A stretch of DNA of 39,791 nt from Gammaproteobacteria bacterium HGW-Gammaproteobacteria-14 (GCA_002840115.1 PGZG01000001.1:1-39791); one strand, 5' to 3'; positions 1 to 8,228 are shown, counted from the stretch's first letter. Notes: generated from the letters alone by a model not told the origin. Translations and numbers: made by a program.

Positions 1-1291
1 TGGCTTTTTCAAACGCGGGCACTGCATCGTCGAGAATATTACTGGCCCCGGCGGACAAAGCCCTATCAGCCCACAGGCGTAGGGATTTTTCCCAGTCGCC
101 AACGACTTCGCCACTACGGCCTTCCTGCTGCTTCAGCTCCGGCGGCAAATCATCCACCAGCACTTCGCGCCCGGAAGCCATCACGGTAAGCCAACGACAA
201 ACGTTTTCCATTTGCCGAACATTGCCCGGCCAACCCAGGGAACTGAAGTAGCGCTCTGTGTCCTTGTGCAGGGTTTTCGCTTCCACGCCCAGCTCCCGTG
301 CGGCGCGCTGCAGGAAGTGGCGCGCCAGCCGGGGGATATCCTCTCGACGCTCCGCCAGCTTGGGAATATGAATACGAATCACATTGACCCGGTGGAACAA
401 ATCCTCACGAAAGTCCCCATCGGCCACCAGCTTCTCAAGGTTCTGATGGGTTGCGGCAATAATCCGCACATCCACCTTGATGGGACTGGTGCCCCCTACC
501 CGATAAAACTCACCTTCCTGCAAAACACGCAGTAATCGGGTTTGCGCCTCAATGGGCATATCGCCGATTTCATCAAGAAACAGGGTGCCGCCATTAGACT
601 GCTCGAAGCGGCCAATACGCTGGGCGTTGGCCCCGGTGAAACTGCCTTTTTCGTGGCCAAACAACTCCGACTCGATGAGATCCTTCGGGATCGCCGCCAT
701 GTTGAGGGCCACAAACGGCTTTTCTTTACGCACCGAATGCCGATGCAGAGCACGGGCAACCAGCTCTTTACCCGTGCCCGACTGGCCATTGATCAATACC
801 GTGACATTGGAGTGGGACAGCCGACCAATGGCGCGGAATACCTCCTGCATGGCCGGTGCTTCACCAATAATTTCGGTGGGCACTTCCAGCACCACCTCCA
901 CCGGCTCGCCTTGCTGCTCCGCACGATGGCGAATCGCACGCTTGACCAGCGCCACGGCCTCATCCACATCAAATGGCTTGGGCAAGTACTCAAAAGCACC
1001 GCCCTGATAGGAAGCCACCGCAGAGTCCAGATCCGAATGCGCGGTCATAATAATCACCGGCAGTTCAGGAAACTTGCGCTGCAAAATACGCAGCATCCTG
1101 AGACCGTCTGTGCCCGGCATACGGACATCCGAGATCAGGACATCGGGCTGGGAATCACCATTTTCCAATTCGTTGAGCGCTTCGTCGCCATCTTCAAAGC
1201 AGCGTGTCGCAAAACCATCCTGCCCCAGAGCCTTATCGAGTACCCAGCGAATTGAACGGTCGTCATCAATAATCCAGACGTTAGCACTCAT
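1..1291 (-). CDS. ntrC: Nitrogen regulation response regulator NtrC (partial, C-terminus outside window)
   Basis: Sigma-54-dependent enhancer-binding protein that, once phosphorylated by NtrB, activates nitrogen-assimilation promoters such as glnA. About 430 codons are visible; the family has about 470, so only the C-terminal Fis-type DNA-binding helix-turn-helix is missing beyond base 1. The receiver domain has the acidic pocket D9-D11, phospho-acceptor D55 (ISDVRMPG) and K105. The AAA+ domain shows Walker A GQSGTGKE (169-176), the sigma-54 contact loop as GSFTGA (216-221, usually GAFTGA) and Walker B GGTLFLDE (about 234-241). The ATG at 1289-1291 overlaps the ntrB stop as ATGA, so the two genes are translationally coupled. 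Identification is secure. Confidence 0.97.
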   Translation of the reverse strand, partial: MSANVWIIDDDRSIRWVLDKALGQDGFATRCFEDGDEALNELENGDSQPDVLISDVRMPGTDGLRMLRILQRKFPELPVIIMTAHSDLDSAVASYQGGAFEYLPKPFDVDEAVALVKRAIRHRAEQQGEPVEVVLEVPTEIIGEAPAMQEVFRAIGRLSHSNVTVLINGQSGTGKELVARALHRHSVRKEKPFVALNMAAIPKDLIESELFGHEKGSFTGANAQRIGRFEQSNGGTLFLDEIGDMPIEAQTRLLRVLQEGEFYRVGGTSPIKVDVRIIAATHQNLEKLVADGDFREDLFHRVNVIRIHIPKLAERREDIPRLARHFLQRAARELGVEAKTLHKDTERYFSSLGWPGNVRQMENVCRWLTVMASGREVLVDDLPPELKQQEGRSGEVVGDWEKSLRLWADRALSAGASNILDDAVPAFEKA

Positions 1292-2385
1292 GAAGATTCA
1301 CCTTCTCCTTCCGGCGGCAACAACTCCAGCGGCAGAAAGACGCTGAATACGGTTTTTCCGGGACGGCTCTCACACTCGATCAGACCACGATGCTGACCAA
1401 TAATGGATTGCGAAATCGAAAGGCCAAGCCCCGTGCCATTGGCACGACCACTGACCATGGGGTAGAACAACATTTCCTTCAGCTCATCGGGCACTCCCGG
1501 CCCGCTATCTTCGATATCCACTCTTGCAACCAGTCGGTGTCGCAAGGAGCCGATGGTAAATTGCCGCAATGCCCGTGTTCTCAGCACCATGCGATTACTG
1601 GCCGCGCCAGCCTCAGTCATGGCCTGCACACCGTTGCGTACCAGATTCAGAAATACCTGTATTAACTGGTCCCGATCCGCAGGAGCCTCTGGCAAGGAAG
1701 GGTCATAGTCGCGGTCAATCACCAAATTGTCCGGATGCTCTGCCAACAGCAGCTGCCGCACATGTTCAAGACATTCGTGTAAGTTCACTTGGGTAAAGTG
1801 CGGCAGACGCCTTGGCCCCAGCATGCGATCAGCAATATTCCGCAGACGATCCGCTTCATCAATAATCACTCGGGTATATTCCGCCAGCTCCGCATCCGGC
1901 AGGGCCCTCTCCAGTAACTGTGCCGCCCCACGAATGCCACCCAAAGGGTTCTTCAGCTCGTGGGCAACGCCTCGGACCAGGGCGCGGGTCGCCTGATGGG
2001 AGTGCAATAACGCATCCTCCCGGGTAATTCGCAAAAGACGATCGAGCTGCTGCATCTCAATCAGCAGAGTCGGGAGCTGCCCGGGTTCATTGATCTGGCT
2101 AACGCTGTAATCCACCGTTATCTCCAACCCTGGGCCGGTATGTAACCGGGCCTCCCGACGGGTAAAAGGGTGAGCCTCATCAATGCATTTCTGCAGCGCC
2201 ATACGGGCTTCATCATCGGCGAGGAAATAATCCGGCAGCGGCGAACCAACAATCCGCGCAGCACTCACCGACAACAACGTTTCCGCCGCCGGATTCAAAT
2301 AGCGAACCACCAACTTGCCATCGAGCAGCAGCACCGCCGTCCGCAGGTGATCCAGGAGCCGTTTGTGAAATGAGGATTCAGTCAT
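1288..2385 (-). CDS. ntrB: Nitrogen regulation sensor kinase/phosphatase NtrB
   Basis: Cytoplasmic histidine kinase/phosphatase that sets the phosphorylation state of NtrC in response to PII (GlnB). There is an N-terminal PAS domain (about residues 10-110), an H-box RGVAHELKNPLGG with H142, an N-box LNLVRNGVQAM, and ATP-lid motifs DSGPGVPDE and GTGLGLSIS. I chose the ATG at 2385 (365 aa), with AAGG a few bases upstream; a longer reading from a TTG at 2397 is possible. It overlaps ntrC by 4 bases. Upstream lie a perfect NtrC-type palindrome (2488-2504) and a sigma-54-like element (2398-2413), which suggest autoregulation. That putative promoter sits almost on the start codon, so transcript start and translation start need reconciling. 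Confidence 0.95.
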   Translation of the reverse strand: MTESSFHKRLLDHLRTAVLLLDGKLVVRYLNPAAETLLSVSAARIVGSPLPDYFLADDEARMALQKCIDEAHPFTRREARLHTGPGLEITVDYSVSQINEPGQLPTLLIEMQQLDRLLRITREDALLHSHQATRALVRGVAHELKNPLGGIRGAAQLLERALPDAELAEYTRVIIDEADRLRNIADRMLGPRRLPHFTQVNLHECLEHVRQLLLAEHPDNLVIDRDYDPSLPEAPADRDQLIQVFLNLVRNGVQAMTEAGAASNRMVLRTRALRQFTIGSLRHRLVARVDIEDSGPGVPDELKEMLFYPMVSGRANGTGLGLSISQSIIGQHRGLIECESRPGKTVFSVFLPLELLPPEGEGESS

Positions 2386-2397
2386 CACTGCCTTCAA

Positions 2398-2413
2398 AGC
2401 AAGTTTCAGGCCA
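2398..2413 (-). promoter_or_regulatory. Candidate sigma-54 promoter in front of ntrB
   Basis: On the minus strand the bases read TGGCCTGAAACTTGCT. The invariant GG and GC pairs have the exact -24/-12 spacing (TGGCAC-N5-TTGCW) and the -12 element is perfect; the -24 element has two mismatches. The predicted start, about 12 bases beyond the -12 GC, falls near 2387, only about 2 bases before the chosen ntrB ATG. This implies a nearly leaderless transcript, a later start codon, or a chance match. The NtrC palindrome centred at 2496 would lie about 109 bp upstream, much like the glnA arrangement in this window. Confidence 0.45.
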
Positions 2414-2487
2414 TAGAAGAGTGCAGCCCGCGCACCGGGCAGGGGCAGGGTTATGCCGTGAATTTCGCGATTCTGCCGAAATCACCA

Positions 2488-2504
2488 TGCACCATAAAGG
2501 TGCA
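2488..2504. promoter_or_regulatory. NtrC binding site (perfect palindrome) upstream of ntrBC
   Basis: The sequence TGCACCATAAAGGTGCA matches the known NtrC operator pattern (TGCACCA-N3-TGGTGCA) with perfect half-sites TGCACC/GGTGCA. It lies in the 235-base gap between the DUF4124 gene and ntrB, about 100 bp upstream of the ntrB start. In enteric bacteria NtrC sites near glnL/ntrB mediate autoregulation; a similar role here is inferred. Confidence 0.75.
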
Positions 2505-2620
2505 AGTTAGCGGGTCAGCGCCATCAGGGGAAGGGAAATCAAAAAAACGGTGGCCGCAAACCATCGCTGCCAATAGCAAGCAGGGGTTACAAGGGCCGAT
2601 GCAGAAGCTTGTTGCAGTAG

Positions 2621-3262
2621 TTAAGGACGCTTGGGAGAGCTATCAGACCCCGTTAAGCCCCACGCCTCACGATCTTCCTCTTTCATGCCCACCTCCCATT
2701 CCTGAAGGCCAAAATCCGGACGATGCATCATGACGCTGGCGCGATGCACATAAACCACCACCGGCGCTGACTGTGATACTCGCTTGCCCTCGGCGTCGTC
2801 CACCACAAGCTGAAGCCGATGCTCACCACGCTCTGGTTGCACCAACTGAAACCCCGACAGTGGCGCTCCGTTATGAAGCACACGCAAGGAGTGACCCTCT
2901 CCAAGAGCAGGCTCCACAGACACTGAAATGGCAAGCGGTTCAGAGGGATTTTGAAATACAGCCTGGTCCACAGGAGAAGTGATGGCTAACTTATATTCCA
3001 CTGACACAGGCTCCGACTCTTCTTGAAGAGGAGCGCGCCGGGGTGGTGGCCGAGGTACTGTATTCAACGGCTTGAGCTCTACCTCCTGAGCCGGAAGATG
3101 CTCCGGCGGTGAGTCAGTAAATACCGTATTGCCATGCTCATCCACCATTCGATAGATACGCTTTACTCTTTCATCTGCAGCCGAGGCACTAACATCCTTC
3201 TCAACAGCATAGGAGGTTACGGAGACAATCATGGTAATCAACGGCGCAATCCAAAGCTTCAT
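2621..3262 (-). CDS. DUF4124 domain-containing exported protein
   Basis: Protein of 213 aa with an N-terminal signal peptide (hydrophobic stretch about residues 3-18, then SYA) and a DUF4124-type segment at about 33-60, marked by the pattern YRMVDEHGNTVFTDSPP. The middle is proline-rich (about 68-85), and a beta-rich domain follows (about 90-185). DUF4124 proteins are common in Proteobacteria and their function is unknown; the signal peptide points to the periplasm or outer surface. A gene of this kind between glnA and ntrB is, from memory, frequent in relatives of Pseudomonas, which suggests a conserved neighbourhood but says nothing certain about nitrogen metabolism. No role is assigned. 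Confidence 0.8.
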   Translation of the reverse strand: MKLWIAPLITMIVSVTSYAVEKDVSASAADERVKRIYRMVDEHGNTVFTDSPPEHLPAQEVELKPLNTVPRPPPRRAPLQEESEPVSVEYKLAITSPVDQAVFQNPSEPLAISVSVEPALGEGHSLRVLHNGAPLSGFQLVQPERGEHRLQLVVDDAEGKRVSQSAPVVVYVHRASVMMHRPDFGLQEWEVGMKEEDREAWGLTGSDSSPKRP

Positions 3263-3364
3263 GGTGCAGTCTCATTTCATTGATCATTCCATTCTGGGCT
3301 GACATAACGCTAAAAAAAAGCGTTTCATGCACATCTCCAACGGTTGCCCGTAAATCACGAGCAA

Positions 3365-3388
3365 CAAAAAAGGGCCCGAAGGCCCTTT
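3365..3388 (-). terminator. Rho-independent terminator of glnA
   Basis: Read on the minus strand, AAAGGGCC-TTCG-GGCCCTTT forms an 8-bp stem with a stable TTCG tetraloop, followed by a run of T (plus-strand A run at 3365-3371). It lies about 28 bases beyond the glnA stop codon. This is a canonical intrinsic terminator separating glnA from the DUF4124/ntrBC genes. Confidence 0.9.
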
Positions 3389-3415
3389 CCTGTTCACGAG
3401 ACTAACGGGTATCCG

Positions 3416-4822
3416 TTAGACCGAGTAGTACATATCGAACTCGACCGGGTGCGGGGTCATGTTCAGGCGGTCTACGTCGGCACGCTTCAGGCCAATGTAA
3501 GCCTCCAGCATTTCCTTGGAGAACACGCCGCCTTTCAGCAGGAAGTCGTGATCGGCTTCCAGCGCATCCAATGCCATGGTCAGGGTGTGCGATACGGTCG
3601 GGATTGCTTTCGCTTCCTCGGCCGGCAGATCGTACAGGTCCTTGTCCATGGCATCGCCCGGGTGGATCTTGTTCTGGATACCGTCCAGACCTGCCATCAG
3701 CAGAGCCGCGAAGCACAGGTACGGGTTGGCGCCCGGATCCGGGAAGCGGGTCTCGATACGACGCGCCTTCGGGTTCTTAACGAAAGGAATACGGATCGAG
3801 GCAGAGCGGTTGCGAGCCGAGTAGGCCAGCATTACCGGTGCTTCAAAGCCCGGAACCAGACGCTTGTAAGAGTTGGTCAGCGGGTTGGTCAGCGCGTTGA
3901 TGGCGCGGGCGTGCTTGATGATACCGCCGATGTAGAACAGTGCGGTTTCAGACAGGCCACCGTAGACATCACCGGCAAACAGGTTCTTGCCATCCTTGCT
4001 CAAGGACTGGTGCACGTGCATACCCGAACCGTTGTCGCCAACCAGCGGCTTCGGCATGAAGGTAGCGGTTTTGCCATAGGCGTGAGCAACGTTGTGTACG
4101 CAGTACTTGAGGATCTGAACTTCGTCAGCCTTCTTCACCAGGGTGTTGGCGCCAACGCCGATTTCACACTGGCCAGCGGTGGCCACTTCGTGGTGATGCA
4201 CTTCAACGTGCAGGCCCATCTGGGTCATCGCTGCAGACATGGCCGCACGCAGATCATGCAGGCTGTCTACCGGCGGAACCGGGAAGTAACCACCCTTGAC
4301 GCGCGGACGGTGACCGCTGTTGGCACGCTCGAAGTCATCGCCGGAAACCCAAGCCGCTTCTTCAGAGTGGATCTGGTACATCTGGCCGCTCATGCCAGAG
4401 CTCCACTTGACGCCGTCAAATACGAAGAACTCCGGTTCCGGGCCGAACAGGGCGGTGTCGGCAATGCCGGTGGACTTCAGGTATTCCTCAGCGCGCTTGC
4501 CAATGGAACGCGGATCACGGTCGTAGCCCTGCATGGTGGCCGGCTCGACGATGTTGCAACGCACGATCACAGTGCTGACATCGGAGAACGGATCCATCAC
4601 GGAGGAGGAATCATCCGGCATCAGGATCATGTCGGACTCGTTGATATGCTTCCAGCCGGCGATGGACGAGCCGTCAAACATCTTGCCGTCTTCGAAGAAA
4701 TCTTCGCTAACGTCTGCAGCCGGGTAGGTCACGTGCTGCTCTTTACCGTGGCTGTCGGTGAAACGCAGGTCCACCCACTTGACGTCGTGCTCTTTGATCA
4801 AACCGATAGTTCTGCCAGTCAT
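3416..4822 (-). CDS. glnA: Type I glutamine synthetase
   Basis: Converts glutamate, ammonia and ATP to glutamine in the cytoplasm as a dodecamer; this is the main ammonia-assimilation step. The 468-aa protein matches the bacterial GS-I beta length. It has the N-terminal beta-grasp signature (MFDGSSIAGW at 48-57), the ATP-site motif KPLVGDNGSGMHVHQS (258-273), the active-site segment around NRSASIRIP (338-346), and adenylylation Tyr397 in KDLYDLPAEE, so GlnE control is expected. The start ATG is preceded by GGGAGGAC. Expression is very probably NtrC/sigma-54-dependent: a near-perfect -24/-12 promoter and an NtrC operator lie upstream. A strong terminator follows the gene. Confidence 0.98.
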   Translation of the reverse strand: MTGRTIGLIKEHDVKWVDLRFTDSHGKEQHVTYPAADVSEDFFEDGKMFDGSSIAGWKHINESDMILMPDDSSSVMDPFSDVSTVIVRCNIVEPATMQGYDRDPRSIGKRAEEYLKSTGIADTALFGPEPEFFVFDGVKWSSGMSGQMYQIHSEEAAWVSGDDFERANSGHRPRVKGGYFPVPPVDSLHDLRAAMSAAMTQMGLHVEVHHHEVATAGQCEIGVGANTLVKKADEVQILKYCVHNVAHAYGKTATFMPKPLVGDNGSGMHVHQSLSKDGKNLFAGDVYGGLSETALFYIGGIIKHARAINALTNPLTNSYKRLVPGFEAPVMLAYSARNRSASIRIPFVKNPKARRIETRFPDPGANPYLCFAALLMAGLDGIQNKIHPGDAMDKDLYDLPAEEAKAIPTVSHTLTMALDALEADHDFLLKGGVFSKEMLEAYIGLKRADVDRLNMTPHPVEFDMYYSV

Positions 4823-4907
4823 GATTGTGCGTCCTCCCGGAACGGCGTGAGTTTACCCGAGCCGACAGGAACGCCGGAGCGGGAGTTGGTTACTGTTAGT
4901 ACTAGTG

Positions 4908-4923
4908 AGCAAAATGCGTGCCA
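4908..4923 (-). promoter_or_regulatory. Sigma-54 (-24/-12) promoter of glnA
   Basis: The minus strand reads TGGCACGCATTTTGCT, matching the RpoN consensus TGGCAC-N5-TTGCW at every position. The predicted transcription start is near 4897, giving a leader of about 75 nt to the glnA ATG. The NtrC operator centred at 5013 lies about 116 bp upstream of that start, the expected enhancer geometry. Confidence 0.9.
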
Positions 4924-5004
4924 TCTGTCAGATGCGTAATTTCAGCACGATAGACAGCAGACCTGAAATGAAGCACCCCAAAAAAGAGCAGGATCTCACA
5001 GCAT

Positions 5005-5021
5005 TGCACCAAAATAGTGCC
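5005..5021. promoter_or_regulatory. NtrC enhancer site upstream of glnA
   Basis: The sequence TGCACCAAAATAGTGCC carries one perfect half-site (TGCACCA) and one with two mismatches (TAGTGCC for TGGTGCA). It lies about 116 bp upstream of the predicted sigma-54 start, comparable to the enteric glnA enhancers. A second strong site is not evident; the nearby AGCACC at 4973-4978 is at best a half-site. Confidence 0.75.
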
Positions 5022-5076
5022 ATCAAGTCGAAAAACCCGGCCATGATACTCTCACCAAAGCCTGTGGTCTGCTTTT

Positions 5077-6054
5077 TTACGCCTCAGACCTGGAACCGAA
5101 GCGCTGCTGACAAAAACGAATCCGCTCTTGAGCACCCACCTCAATGCCCTGCTCCCGGCAGCGCTCCATTTCGGCCTCCACCGTCTGGCAGCGTTCCATC
5201 AAGCCCGCGTCATTGGCGATCTGGATATTCAGGCCCGGACGGGCATTAAGCTCAAGGATCATCGGCCCGGCATCGCAATCCAGCACCATATCAACGCCCA
5301 GATAGCCGAGGCCGGTAATATCGTAACTACGGCTAGCCAACTGCAGAAACTGCTCCCAATAGGGCAACTGCACTCCGGACACCGGGCTGGCGGTATCCGG
5401 ATGGCGGTCAATTTTCAGGTTATGCCAAGTCCCCCCCATAGTGATGCCCGAGGCCAGATCCACGCCGACCCCAATAGCTCCCTGATGCAGGTTAGCTTTG
5501 CCCTGACTCTGCCGGGTGGGCAACCGCAGCATGGCCATCACCGGATAACCGCAGAGAACAATAATGCGGATATCCGGAACGCCCTCAAAGCTGATGGCAG
5601 AAAACACATTATCCGGGCGCACCCGATACTCAATCAGAGCACAATCCCGATGCCCACCAAGGGAGTAAATCCCCGACAAAATGCCGGAAACATGGAATTC
5701 CAGTTCATCCAGACTCATCAGTCGACCCGACGAAGTCCGAAACATGCTATCGAAGCGGTCAGAGATCACCACAATACCGTCACCACCGGCGCCTTGAGCC
5801 GGCTTGATAACGAAGTCCCGGTGACCACTGAGCAGCGCGCCCAACCCGGCGATGCCCTGCTCAGTGGAAATCACGCCATAGAGCTCCGGCACCTCAATAC
5901 CGGCAGCAATGGCGCGCTGCTTGGTTTGCAGTTTGTCGTCCACCAACGGGTAAAGATGGCGGGGGTTATAACGCAACACCAGCTCACCATTACGTTGATT
6001 GATACCCAGCACACCTTTGCGACGCAAAGCCCGCCAGGTTTTTAGCCAGAACAT
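5077..6054 (-). CDS. Alpha-L-glutamate ligase-like ATP-grasp protein (RimK-related)
   Basis: Member of the ATP-grasp superfamily resembling the RimK-related family annotated as alpha-L-glutamate ligase-like protein; 325 aa. Visible motifs are the lid/phosphate segment FVIKPAQGAGGDGIVVI (about 100-116), an IEYRVRPD strand, the Mg/ATP residues in MILELNARPGLNIQIAN (about 270-286), and an N-terminal nucleotide-binding half. Such enzymes form an amide bond between a carboxylate and an amino acid, but the substrate of this family is not known to me. It is the last gene of a three-gene minus-strand set with the transglutaminase-like membrane protein and the retropepsin-like protease. The set lies between glnA and typA. 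A GGAGAG sequence precedes the ATG. Confidence 0.85.
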   Translation of the reverse strand: MFWLKTWRALRRKGVLGINQRNGELVLRYNPRHLYPLVDDKLQTKQRAIAAGIEVPELYGVISTEQGIAGLGALLSGHRDFVIKPAQGAGGDGIVVISDRFDSMFRTSSGRLMSLDELEFHVSGILSGIYSLGGHRDCALIEYRVRPDNVFSAISFEGVPDIRIIVLCGYPVMAMLRLPTRQSQGKANLHQGAIGVGVDLASGITMGGTWHNLKIDRHPDTASPVSGVQLPYWEQFLQLASRSYDITGLGYLGVDMVLDCDAGPMILELNARPGLNIQIANDAGLMERCQTVEAEMERCREQGIEVGAQERIRFCQQRFGSRSEA

Positions 6055-6111
6055 TCAGAGTCTCTCCACGGACCGAAGCACCGCATCATCACTTTCAATT
6101 TGATAAGCCTG

Positions 6112-7635
6112 TCAATCTTTTGTCAGCGCCCGGAAACGCCGCAATTCACTCAGGCGATATCCCCGATAGTGACCCATCAGCAACATCACGCTGACCACCA
6201 CAAGTAGTGCTCCGGGAAAGGTAAAGAAAAAGTAAGTCAAATCCGGACGAATCATCAGCAAATGAGCCAACGTTGCCGCCAACAAGGTGCCCAGTGCTAC
6301 TTTCATGGAGTGCAGACCGCCACGCTCCTCCCAAACAATCGACAATCGCTCAATCACCATGGTCAGAATGACCATCGGGAAAAGCGCCACGGATAATCCG
6401 CGTTCCAGGCCAAGCCTGTGACCGAATACACTGATCAGGGTGATCACCACCACTACAAAGGTGAGTACCACAGAAAGCCGGGGCAATAATTGAAGGCGCA
6501 GATGATCCAGATAGGAGCGTAGCGACAGCCCCAGCGCCGTCACCACAGTAAACAGGAAAATCCCCCAGATCAGGTCCGTTTCCCGAAATGCCAGCGCCAC
6601 CAGCACCGGTGTGAAGGTGCCCAGAGTTTCCACCCCAACCAGATTTCGCAACATCAGAATCAATAACACGCCCAGCGGAATCATCATGATGATCCGGAAT
6701 GTCTTTTGCGACTCCAGCGGCAAGTCATACAACGACAACCCCCAGAAAACCCGCTGCTGTAACGGCTGCACATTGCGCGCCATTTGAATGGTGCTCATTT
6801 CACTGCGATGCACGCTAAATTGCAGGCGAGGCAGGGAGGCGCCTTCAACCTGAACCAACGGGTCCGAGCCCGTCCACCAGACAATGCTCTGCTCCGGCAA
6901 ACCCTGCTCTGCCGTCAGCGGGTTCAGGTATAGCCAGGACTCGCCATTAAAACTTCTCAGCCACATTTCCGGGCTCACGGATTGGCCACTCAGTCTGAGT
7001 ACGTGCACCTGCTCCACTGGCACATGGGCAGCGCTTAACAGCATTTCCACCACCCGGGTGCGTTGCTCTACGGAGCGATCTCCAGCCAACAGCAAGCGGA
7101 CGCTGTCGTTAGTGTCATCGTTAACGGTGGCAATGGTTTCACTGACGAAGGTCTGAATATCTGCAGAACGCTCGCGAATTGGCCCCAGCAGGGCTTCTGC
7201 GGCAGCACGCTCTGCACCCTCAAGCGGCTCACTGGGGCGAAACTGCGGACTGCTCGCCGGGCCTCGCTCCACAACAAAGCGTCGTGCCAACACCAGCCGG
7301 TAATAGAGCACCTGCTTTCCTGCGGCCCGTCGGGTGGACCAGGTAGCCAGGCGATTGCCATTATGGGTAGAAACATTGATGCCGTATTTATTGCCGACAA
7401 AGCTTTCACTCAGGGTGACGAACTCACCTTTCCCGGAGGGCACATACATTTCCAGCTTGACCGGACTATTGTCCTCGCCCTGAAACTCGATACGTGCATC
7501 GACAATCCACACCGGATCCACCTCGGAATCCGACAGAGGGATTTCCTGCACCAATACTTGCCAGAGCACACTGCCCACACCAAGCAAACAAAGGAACAAC
7601 GCCAATAGGCGGGCATGCAGGCGCACGGTGCGCAT
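6112..7635 (-). CDS. Inactive transglutaminase fused to seven transmembrane helices
   Basis: A 507-aa membrane protein of the family described as UUP1/7TM inactive transglutaminase. One N-terminal transmembrane anchor (about 8-30) is followed by a large periplasmic domain (about 35-305). Then come several C-terminal hydrophobic helices: FRIIMMIPLGVLLILML, a LVALAF segment, LSVVLTFVVVVITLISV, the helix before MVIERLS, LGTLLAATLAHLLM and FPGALLVVVSVMLLMGH. The periplasmic domain shows no intact Cys-His-Asp triad that I can recognise, consistent with the family name. Its ATG shares one base with the stop of the protease gene upstream (TAATG), and the ligase-like gene follows after 57 bases. Periplasmic substrate sensing or transfer tied to the two partner enzymes is an inference only. 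Confidence 0.87.
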   Translation of the reverse strand: MRTVRLHARLLALFLCLLGVGSVLWQVLVQEIPLSDSEVDPVWIVDARIEFQGEDNSPVKLEMYVPSGKGEFVTLSESFVGNKYGINVSTHNGNRLATWSTRRAAGKQVLYYRLVLARRFVVERGPASSPQFRPSEPLEGAERAAAEALLGPIRERSADIQTFVSETIATVNDDTNDSVRLLLAGDRSVEQRTRVVEMLLSAAHVPVEQVHVLRLSGQSVSPEMWLRSFNGESWLYLNPLTAEQGLPEQSIVWWTGSDPLVQVEGASLPRLQFSVHRSEMSTIQMARNVQPLQQRVFWGLSLYDLPLESQKTFRIIMMIPLGVLLILMLRNLVGVETLGTFTPVLVALAFRETDLIWGIFLFTVVTALGLSLRSYLDHLRLQLLPRLSVVLTFVVVVITLISVFGHRLGLERGLSVALFPMVILTMVIERLSIVWEERGGLHSMKVALGTLLAATLAHLLMIRPDLTYFFFTFPGALLVVVSVMLLMGHYRGYRLSELRRFRALTKD

Positions 7636-8228
7636 TAATTATCCTCTTGGTCTTCATTTTCAGGGCGGTAACGAACCGCATCATCGGCACCTTCGCAGAG
7701 CGGCTTGCCTGCGGACCACTCCATGTCGGAGTCCACCAACGCCCGCATTTCCCGTAGCGCTCCAGCCCCCAGCAATAATGGCTGTCGGAAGCGACGGCGA
7801 TCCGCGAGATTGACATCAACCTCCGCCGCTCGGTTACCAATACAGATCATCAGCGATAGCACCGGGCGACGAGCATAATCCTTGTCCTCCCCCTCCTCAT
7901 AGTCCCCCGCCCGACGACGGATACGAACATTGTGGGAGCGAGGCTGCTCAAGATCTCGCAAATCCATGCCATCCACCGCCAGATCAAAACGAACCCAAGG
8001 CTTACCATCACGGTTGAAATGGCGAACATTAATGGCACTCAAAGAAGAGCTGTGCGCGCCAGTATCCACCTTGGCCGGTAAAACCACCCCCAAGTCTGGC
8101 AGATAAACCTGCTCGTTTAGTCCGTAGATAACCTTGGCCGTGGGTACTGCGGGAGCAGCTGGCGCCCCATGGACGACCGTAGAGCACACCACCAACAGTA
8201 CCGCCACGCAATATGCATGGGTTTTCAC
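7635..8228 (-). CDS. Exported retropepsin-like (ATP-dependent zinc protease family, PF05618) protein
   Basis: A 197-aa protein of the family usually labelled ATP-dependent zinc protease or RimB-like. It carries the aspartic-protease-like motif VDTGAHSSSLSA (about 54-65), and the C-terminal half contains a PLLLGAG strand typical of retropepsin folds. I see no zinc-binding HExxH, so the common name is probably misleading. The N-terminus (MKTHAYCVAVLLVVCSTVVHG, split here by the VVC core) is a clear signal peptide, so the product is probably periplasmic. AGGAGAAG precedes the ATG. It is the first gene of the minus-strand cassette with the 7TM transglutaminase-like protein and the ATP-grasp ligase-like protein. 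Confidence 0.85.
   Translation of the reverse strand: MKTHAYCVAVLLVVCSTVVHGAPAAPAVPTAKVIYGLNEQVYLPDLGVVLPAKVDTGAHSSSLSAINVRHFNRDGKPWVRFDLAVDGMDLRDLEQPRSHNVRIRRRAGDYEEGEDKDYARRPVLSLMICIGNRAAEVDVNLADRRRFRQPLLLGAGALREMRALVDSDMEWSAGKPLCEGADDAVRYRPENEDQEDN

Noticed and set aside
542..1255. 237-codon plus-strand frame opposite ntrC
   Set aside because: Shadow of the ntrC coding strand; no ribosome-binding site and no recognisable domain.
3344..4939. 531-codon open frame on the plus strand opposite glnA
   Set aside because: It lies antisense to a certain glutamine synthetase gene, has no family motif, and follows from the codon bias of the GC-rich minus-strand gene.
5128..6045. 305-codon plus-strand frame opposite the ATP-grasp ligase gene
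   Set aside because: The minus-strand gene has clear motifs (GAGGDG, ELNARPG); the opposite frame is low-complexity and motif-free.
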